A program made the position numbers and the translations under genes. This document shows positions 59,109-64,000 of a stretch of 64,000 nucleotides of DNA, piece after piece. The DNA comes from Kitasatospora phosalacinea. Lineage in GTDB: Bacteria > Actinomycetota > Actinomycetes > Streptomycetales > Streptomycetaceae. Position 1 is the stretch's first letter. Each line of letters begins with the position of its first letter. The notes beneath the pieces were generated by a model. It searched no databases, was not told where the DNA came from, and saw only the letters and a list, made by a program, of their open reading frames with translations. The stretch spans positions 62,001-126,000 of the forward strand of contig NZ_JNYE01000001.1 of the NCBI RefSeq assembly GCF_000717185.1, read 5' to 3'.

Positions 59109-59591
59109 TCAGCGCACCACGATCCGGTAGGTCCGGTGTTCGCGGTACTCCCGGTCGAAGTCCCCGCAGGACTCCCAGCAGTTGTCGACCGTCAGCTCGG
59201 TGGTGCCGCGGCCCACCGCCCGGAACACCAGGTACAGCTCGCCGCCGTCGCCCAGGTAGCGCGGGTTGCCGCGGACCCGGTCGGTGCCGGTGGGGACCAC
59301 CACCCCCGGGTCGGGCGGGGGGCCCACCGTCCGGTGCTCGGTGCCCGGTTGGACGGCCAGCTTCCAGTGCAGCGAGAACACCTGGCCGCGGCGGACGGTG
59401 ACCTCCCGGACGTCCGAGGGGAACACCCGGCCGTGGTTGGTCCGCCGCCCCTCCCCCCAGAGCGGCACCACCAGCACCAGCAGCACCGCCGCCCAGGCGG
59501 CCCGCCCCCTGGTCACCCGCAGCGCCCGCGACGCCCGCGGCGCCCGCGACGCCCGCGGGCGTACGGTCCGCACCGCCCCCGCCGCGCTCAC
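59109..59591 (-). CDS. Membrane-anchored protein with chagasin-like (I42) domain
   Basis: 160 residues. GTG start overlapping the upstream stop (GTGA). Arg-rich cytosolic start, one membrane helix (about 31-45), then an extracellular domain at 55-160. Its GxFSLHW...PPPDPGVVVPTG...GDGGELYLVFRAVGRGTTELTVDNCWESC...YREHRTYRIVV order resembles chagasin-type inhibitors (GAGG, F-A-G-G-T-L-Y, W of RPW), which block papain-family peptidases. The NPTTGY loop is not recognisable, and a C138/C142 pair is unusual. Last gene of a cassette with a papain-like effector. Confidence 0.5.
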   Translation of the reverse strand: MSAAGAVRTVRPRASRAPRASRALRVTRGRAAWAAVLLVLVVPLWGEGRRTNHGRVFPSDVREVTVRRGQVFSLHWKLAVQPGTEHRTVGPPPDPGVVVPTGTDRVRGNPRYLGDGGELYLVFRAVGRGTTELTVDNCWESCGDFDREYREHRTYRIVVR

Positions 59592-60016
59592 CCGCGGCGC
59601 CCGGGTCCGCCCGGGCGGCCCGGGCGGCCCGTGCGGCGCAGTTCGAGGAGCGCGGCGACCGCCTCCAGCCAGTCGGCCACCAGGGCCCCGGCGGCCGCGT
59701 CGTCGGCGTCCAGCACCGCGGCGGCCCCGGCCAGCCACTCCCCGGCGAGCTCCGCCGCGCCGGGGCCGACCAGCGGCTCCGGCAGCCCGGCGGCGGCCCG
59801 GAGCCCGGCGGCCCGGACCACCTCGGACAGGTAGGAGACGGCGTACGGGGGCACCTCGCACCGTTCGGCCAGCAGCGCGGCGGCCACCGCCCCGTCGGCG
59901 AACAGCGCCCGGCGGTGCGGCCCGTCCGCGGGCAGGCCGAAGCGCAGCAGCGCGGGCACGTCCAGGGCGGCGAGTTCGGCGTCCGTCCGACCGGGCGGGG
60001 GCGCGGGGCTGTTCAT
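59588..60016 (-). CDS. Hypothetical Ala-rich acidic protein of a T7SS-like cassette
   Basis: 142 residues, no signal peptide. Helical: LAALDVPALLRFGLPADGPHRRALFADGAVAAALLAERCEVPPYAVSYLSEVVRAAGLRAAAGL, then ALVADWLEAVAALLELRRTGRP. Composition is acidic before a Gly/Arg tail. No family recognised. Lies between the effector and the chagasin-like gene, with overlapping stop/start (GTGA) to the latter; a chaperone or immunity protein would fit. Confidence 0.6.
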   Translation of the reverse strand: MNSPAPPPGRTDAELAALDVPALLRFGLPADGPHRRALFADGAVAAALLAERCEVPPYAVSYLSEVVRAAGLRAAAGLPEPLVGPGAAELAGEWLAGAAAVLDADDAAAGALVADWLEAVAALLELRRTGRPGRPGGPGRRG

Positions 60017-60029
60017 CGGGGTGCTCGGC

Positions 60030-61595
60030 TCACTTCGGTAGGCGGACGCTGGTGGCGGTGTCCATCGGGGAGGGCTGGTCGAGGGTGCTGCCCATGCGGT
60101 CGTGCACGAAGTCGTCCTCGGTGATCCAGACGGTGTAGCCCCACGGGTTGTAGACCTGGAGCTGGTCGCCGCTGTGCCCGATGATCATCAGTTGGTGGCC
60201 CTGGTCGCCGCCGCGGATGGTCACGGGGACGGGCCGGCCCCCGTCCACGGCCTTCTCCACGTCGATCAGCACGTCGCGCCGGGCGTCCTGGCCGCCGAGG
60301 TCGACGTTGCGGTACTCGGTGCCGGTGACCGCGCCGACCTCCTCGTTCATCACGTCCCGGGACTGGCCGTCGCTCAGGCCGTCCCGCCCGACCAGCGGCA
60401 GGTCCTGGTACCACTCCCGGCTGCCCCGGTAGACCCGGTTCTGCTCGGCGGTCAGCCGCTGCGTGAAGGCGTCCCGGTTGTCGTACCGCGGGTCGCCGGG
60501 GTGGCCGCCGGTGGTGAGCTGCAGGGCGTAGACCGGGTCGGCCATCGCCCGCATGGTGACGGTGGAGGCGGCCACGCAGGTGGGGGCGGCGTCGGGCTGC
60601 TGCCAGCGGGCGCCCGGCTCGCCGACCGGCCGGAGGTGGTCGATGCCGGCCGCGGGGGCGGCCGAGTCGAGCCGGACGGGGCTGAGCCGGTCGCCCAGCC
60701 AGTGCGGGTCGGCGCCGTGGTCGTGGATCTGCCGGTCGAAGGCGGCGACCTCGTCGACGCCGTGGCCCGCGGCCAGCGCCTTCAGCAGGTAGGCGCGCTC
60801 CTGGGGCGAGCCGGAGTCGGCGAGCAGGCGGTCCATCCGCTGCCGGTCGGCGGGGCCGAGGCGGTCCAGGGACCGGCCCGCGCGGGCGGCGTCCTCGGGG
60901 CCGAGGATGCGGTTGAGGTCGCCGAGGGCGGTGGTGCCGGTGAGCGTCAGGCGGTCGGCGGCGCTCAGGCCCCGGGCCCGCAGCCGGGCGGCCTCGGCCC
61001 CGGCGGCGAGCCGGTTGAGTTCGGCGGCGGCGCGGTGCCCGGCCTCCTCGGCCTGCTGCGCGGCGTCGAGCATCGCGGCGACGCCCTCCCGGGCGGCGGC
61101 CTTGGCCTCGTGCATCCGGTCGTCGTCCCAGGAGGCGGGGTCGGGCAGGCCCTCCCAGGTGGTGAGGTCGGCGAGCAGGCCGGAGGCGTGGAACAGCGGG
61201 CCGCGGGCCGCGTCGTGCCGGGCCCTGGCGCGGTCGAGCACGTCGCACAGTTCGAGCAGCCGCCGCCCGGCCTGCTGGTAGGCCCGGGCCATCCGGTCCA
61301 GGTCGTCGGCGGAGGCCCTGACCACCTCGGCCGCGGTCTCGCCGACCCGTCCGGTCCACGCCTCGGGGAGTTCGCCGGAGCCGACGCCGGCCACCGCCAG
61401 CCAGACCTCGGAGACCCGGGCGGCGGCGTCGACGCAGGCCCGGCCCAGGTTGTCGAGCGCGTCGGGGCTGCCCGCGGGCCCGGGGAGCCGGACGGCCGCG
61501 TCCACGGCCTCCTTCAGGTCGCCCGCGCCCCACATCCCGTGCGCGGCGGCGATGGCGCGGTCGAGCGACTCGACCTGTTCCCGGTGCGTCTTCAT
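60030..61595 (-). CDS. WxG N-terminal protein with a papain-like peptidase domain (putative T7SS effector)
   Basis: 521 residues, ATG 61595. Residues 1-120 are helical with W80-T81-G82 between two helices (LPEAWTGRVGETAAEVVRASADDLDRMARAYQQAGRRLLEL), as in WXG100/LXG export domains. The middle (120-310) is a long helical region. The C-terminal domain has C340 (APTCVAAS), H467 (GGDQGHQLMIIGH) and N483 (VYNPWGYTVW), the order Cys-His-Asn of papain-like cysteine peptidases. No signal peptide. The preceding gene encodes a small ESX-like partner. Secreted protease effector is an inference. Confidence 0.65.
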   Translation of the reverse strand: MKTHREQVESLDRAIAAAHGMWGAGDLKEAVDAAVRLPGPAGSPDALDNLGRACVDAAARVSEVWLAVAGVGSGELPEAWTGRVGETAAEVVRASADDLDRMARAYQQAGRRLLELCDVLDRARARHDAARGPLFHASGLLADLTTWEGLPDPASWDDDRMHEAKAAAREGVAAMLDAAQQAEEAGHRAAAELNRLAAGAEAARLRARGLSAADRLTLTGTTALGDLNRILGPEDAARAGRSLDRLGPADRQRMDRLLADSGSPQERAYLLKALAAGHGVDEVAAFDRQIHDHGADPHWLGDRLSPVRLDSAAPAAGIDHLRPVGEPGARWQQPDAAPTCVAASTVTMRAMADPVYALQLTTGGHPGDPRYDNRDAFTQRLTAEQNRVYRGSREWYQDLPLVGRDGLSDGQSRDVMNEEVGAVTGTEYRNVDLGGQDARRDVLIDVEKAVDGGRPVPVTIRGGDQGHQLMIIGHSGDQLQVYNPWGYTVWITEDDFVHDRMGSTLDQPSPMDTATSVRLPK

Positions 61596-61722
61596 CGGCG
61601 TGCCGACTCCCCCTCCGCGGTGGCGGGTTGCTTCCTCCGGCGCCCGCACCCCGGCCGGCGCCCGCGCAGCGACCGGTGCGGGCACCCCGACCGGCGCGGG
61701 CACCCCGACCGGCGCGGGCGGT

Positions 61723-62028
61723 TCACCACTGCCGGGTCAGCGATCCGGCCACCGCGTGGTCGGTGTCGCGGTAGTTGGCGGCGCTGCGCCGCACCTTGTC
61801 GGCGAGTTCGTGCAGGGCCTCGACGTTGAGCAGCCGCTCGTCCCGCCAGGAGGCGAAGAAGTTGCCCGCCGCGTCGGCCACGCCGTAGTCGCCGACCCGG
61901 GCGGCCGTGAACTCGCCCAGGCACTCCAGCCCGCCGCCCGCCGACTCCAGGTCGTCCCCGGCCCGCTCCAGCTTCCGGCCGCACTCCTCCAGCGCCTCGT
62001 GGTCCACGCTGAAATCCGGTGTTCCCAA
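61723..62028 (-). CDS. WXG100-like small protein with C-terminal YxxxD
   Basis: About 101 residues. FSVDHEALEECGRKLERAGDDLESAGGGLECLGEFTAARVGDYGVADAAGNFFASWRDERLLNVEALHELADKVRRSAANYRDTDHAVAGSLTRQW: two helices with the turn at NFFASWRDE, and Y-R-D-T-D matching the YxxxD type VII secretion signal. The TTG start (62028) follows GGGGGGAG and begins where the ESX-like domain does; GTG 62049 and 62058 are alternatives. A partner for the effector encoded by the next gene. Confidence 0.65.
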   Translation of the reverse strand: MGTPDFSVDHEALEECGRKLERAGDDLESAGGGLECLGEFTAARVGDYGVADAAGNFFASWRDERLLNVEALHELADKVRRSAANYRDTDHAVAGSLTRQW

Positions 62029-62154
62029 CGCTCCCCCCCCGGTCGTCACTGCGTGCACCCTAGCGGTAACCGCCCGGCGCCGGAAGGACGCGTCGAACGA
62101 CCGGCCGCCCCGCGGGCGACCGGTCGTTCGTCGGCGCACCTTCCCGGGACGGGG

Positions 62155-64000
62155 TCAGTCCAGCGGGGGCGGGGTCTTGGCGGGGGTGCGGTCCAGGGCG
62201 TCCAGGGCGAGGCGGACGGCGGTCTCCAGCTGGGGGTCGCGCCCGGCCGCCCAGTCGTGCGGGGCGATCGGGACCTCCACGTCGGGGGTGACGCCGCGGT
62301 TCTCCAGCTGCCAGCCGTAGCCCTCCAGCCAGAAGGAGTACTTGGGCTGGGTGACCAGCATCCCGTCGACCAGCGCGTACCGGCTGTCGATGCCGATGAC
62401 GCCGCCCCAGGTGCGGGTGCCGACCACCGGGCCGATGCCGAGGGCCTGGATCGCCGCGTTGACGATGTCGCCGTCCGAGCCGGAGAACTCGTTGGCCAGC
62501 GCGACCACCGGGCCGCGCGGGGCGTCGCCGGGGTACGGGTCGGGGTGGGCGAGGTCGCGGCCGTGGTTCCAGCCGACGATCCGGCGGGCCAGCTTCTCGA
62601 CGATCAGCTGCGAGGTGTGGCCGCCGCGGTTCTCCCGCAGGTCGAGCACGAGCCCCTCCAGGGACATCTCGAACCGCAGGTCGCGGTGGAGCTGCGCCCA
62701 GCCCGCGCTCTGCATGTCGGGGACGTGCAGGTAGCCGAGCCGCCCGCCGGACAGCTCGCGGACGGCGGCCCGCCGCCCGGTGACCCAGTCGTGGTAGCGC
62801 AGCGCCTCCTCGTCGTCGAGCGGCACCACGACGGGGTGGCGCTCGCCGCCGTCCCTGCCGCTGACGGTGAGCTCGACCGGCTGGTCGGCGGTGCCCGCCA
62901 GCAGCGGGGCCGGACCGGCCACCGGGTCGACCGGCCGCCCGTTGACCGCCAGGAGCGCGTCGCCGGGCCGGACCGCCACGCCGGGCGCGGCCAGCGGGGA
63001 GCGGGCCCGCGGGTCGGAGGACTCGCCGGGCAGCACCCGGGCCACCCGCCACACCTCGCCGTCGCGCACCAGGTCCGCGCCGAGCAGACCCTGCTGGCGG
63101 GCCGCCTCGGTGCCGCGGCCGGGCGGCAGCACGTACGCGTGCGAGGTGCCGAGCTCGCCGACCGTCTCCCACAGCAGGTCGACCAGGTCGGAGCGGCTGC
63201 CGAGCCGCTCCACCAGCGGCCGGTAGCGCTCCAGCACGCCCGCCCAGTCGACGCCGTTCAGGTCGGCGCGCCAGAAGTTGTCGCGCATCAGGCGGCCGTT
63301 CTCGTCGAACATCTGCCGCCACTCGGCGGCCGGGTCGACGGTGACCCGGACCCGGTCCAGGCCGACCTCGGCCTCGTCGTCCTCCCCGGCCTTCTGGTCG
63401 GCGGGCACGATCCGCAGCGAGCCGCCGTCCAGCACCGCGACCCGGGCGCCGTCGCCGCTGACCGCGAACGCGTCGACGCCGGTGAGCAGTTCCTCGGCCC
63501 GGCGCTTCTTCAGGTCGAACCGCTCCAGCGCGGTGCGGGCCGGTTCCTCGTCCAACGAGGCGGCGCTGTCGCCGAGTTCGCCGCCGAACGGGAACCTGGT
63601 CCACAGCACCCCGTCCTTCGCCGCGCGCAGCGCCCCGAACCGCCCGGCCTCCACCGGGAACGGCACGATCCGGTCCGCGAGGCCCTCCAGGTCGACCCGG
63701 GTGCCCGGCACCGCGGCGTCCTTCTCGCCGTCCTTGGCGTCCTCCTCCTCGCCGCCCACCGGCCGCCCGCCGCGCTGCGGGCCGAACGGCGACGGGGTGT
63801 CGGCGGCCAGCGTCAGCAGGTACGGGCGGGTGCCGCCGGGGAAGGACAGGTCGAAGGCGTGCTGGTCGTACACCGGGTCGAAGGTGCGCACCGAGAGGAA
63901 CGCCAGGTGCTTGCCGTCCGCGGTGAAGGCGGGCGAGTAGTCGTGGAAGCGCTGCGGGGTGGCCTCGCTGACGGTGCGCGAGGTCAGGTCGGCCAGCATC
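62155..64000 (-). CDS. Tricorn-type protease, C-terminal half (runs off the window)
   Basis: Large cytosolic S41-related peptidase that trims peptides from the proteasome or Clp. The visible 615 residues begin inside the beta-propeller region (RFHDYSPAFTADGKHLAFLSVRTFDPVYDQHAFDL), then a helical domain with the catalytic His in LGTSHAYV, a PDZ domain (VRPGDALLAVNGRPVDP), and the S41 core with GGHTSQLIVEKL and the catalytic Ser in NEFSGSDGDIVN. Tricorn usually has about 1050 residues, so the N-terminus lies to the right. Confidence 0.93.
   Translation of the reverse strand, partial: MLADLTSRTVSEATPQRFHDYSPAFTADGKHLAFLSVRTFDPVYDQHAFDLSFPGGTRPYLLTLAADTPSPFGPQRGGRPVGGEEEDAKDGEKDAAVPGTRVDLEGLADRIVPFPVEAGRFGALRAAKDGVLWTRFPFGGELGDSAASLDEEPARTALERFDLKKRRAEELLTGVDAFAVSGDGARVAVLDGGSLRIVPADQKAGEDDEAEVGLDRVRVTVDPAAEWRQMFDENGRLMRDNFWRADLNGVDWAGVLERYRPLVERLGSRSDLVDLLWETVGELGTSHAYVLPPGRGTEAARQQGLLGADLVRDGEVWRVARVLPGESSDPRARSPLAAPGVAVRPGDALLAVNGRPVDPVAGPAPLLAGTADQPVELTVSGRDGGERHPVVVPLDDEEALRYHDWVTGRRAAVRELSGGRLGYLHVPDMQSAGWAQLHRDLRFEMSLEGLVLDLRENRGGHTSQLIVEKLARRIVGWNHGRDLAHPDPYPGDAPRGPVVALANEFSGSDGDIVNAAIQALGIGPVVGTRTWGGVIGIDSRYALVDGMLVTQPKYSFWLEGYGWQLENRGVTPDVEVPIAPHDWAAGRDPQLETAVRLALDALDRTPAKTPPPLD

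Overview
The window is a 64 kb stretch of very GC-rich actinobacterial chromosome, most likely from Streptomycetaceae (Streptomyces or Kitasatospora). Third codon positions are almost all G or C, GTG starts and 1-4 nt start/stop overlaps (ATGA, GTGA, TGATG) are frequent, and the set hrdA-like sigma factor-dnaG-dgt, nirBD, ppdK, dusB, glyS, znuACB-zur, uppS-recO, leuA, era, ybeY-phoH-like, tricorn protease is, from memory, the order of a conserved core block of the Streptomyces chromosome. I see no integrase, insertion sequence, CRISPR array, rRNA or replication origin.

Layout. 1-4.1 kb: the end of an M9 collagenase, a CAU-anticodon tRNA (probably Ile2), a trypsin-like lipoprotein protease preceded by a decayed tandem copy, and two tandem tRNA-Asn genes. 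4.4-7.8 kb: a YtxH-like protein, a xylulokinase-family kinase and glutamate decarboxylase. 7.9-12.4 kb (minus): group-2 sigma factor, DNA primase and dGTPase. 12.5-14.6 kb: a winged-helix regulator with a double palindromic operator, overlapping an MFS exporter. 14.7-22.1 kb: nitrite assimilation, with a CbiX-type chelatase, a 981-residue HTH/Sel1-repeat protein and nirBD; GlnR-like boxes precede both nirB and the chelatase. 22.1-30.1 kb: GDSL lipoprotein, PAC2 protein, GNAT acetyltransferase, a membrane protein plus winged-helix pair, an RNase Sa-like ribonuclease and ppdK. 30.6-37.3 kb: dusB, a two-component system with a DUF4097-type partner, a 40-bp near-perfect inverted repeat in the divergent promoter, an unknown membrane-protein operon and a NADAR protein. 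37.6-49.6 kb: a large hypothetical protein, glyS, the Zur-controlled zinc importer operon, uppS, recO, a TerB-domain protein and leuA with a leucine leader peptide and attenuator. 49.7-59.1 kb: an emfourin-like protein, hydrolases, era, a cytidine-deaminase-like pseudoenzyme, CBS/HlyC protein, ybeY, PhoH-like ATPase, RNase Z-like and HIT proteins.

The most interesting stretch is 59.1-62.1 kb (minus). It holds a small WXG100-like protein with a C-terminal YxxxD signal, then a 521-residue protein with a WxG helical N-terminus and a papain-like C340/H467/N483 pattern, then two small unknown genes. The last of these encodes a membrane-anchored protein whose C-terminal part resembles chagasin-type (I42) cysteine-peptidase inhibitors. 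I read this as a candidate type VII secretion effector/immunity cassette in which the immunity factor would be a protease inhibitor. It lies next to a tricorn-type protease that runs off the right edge.
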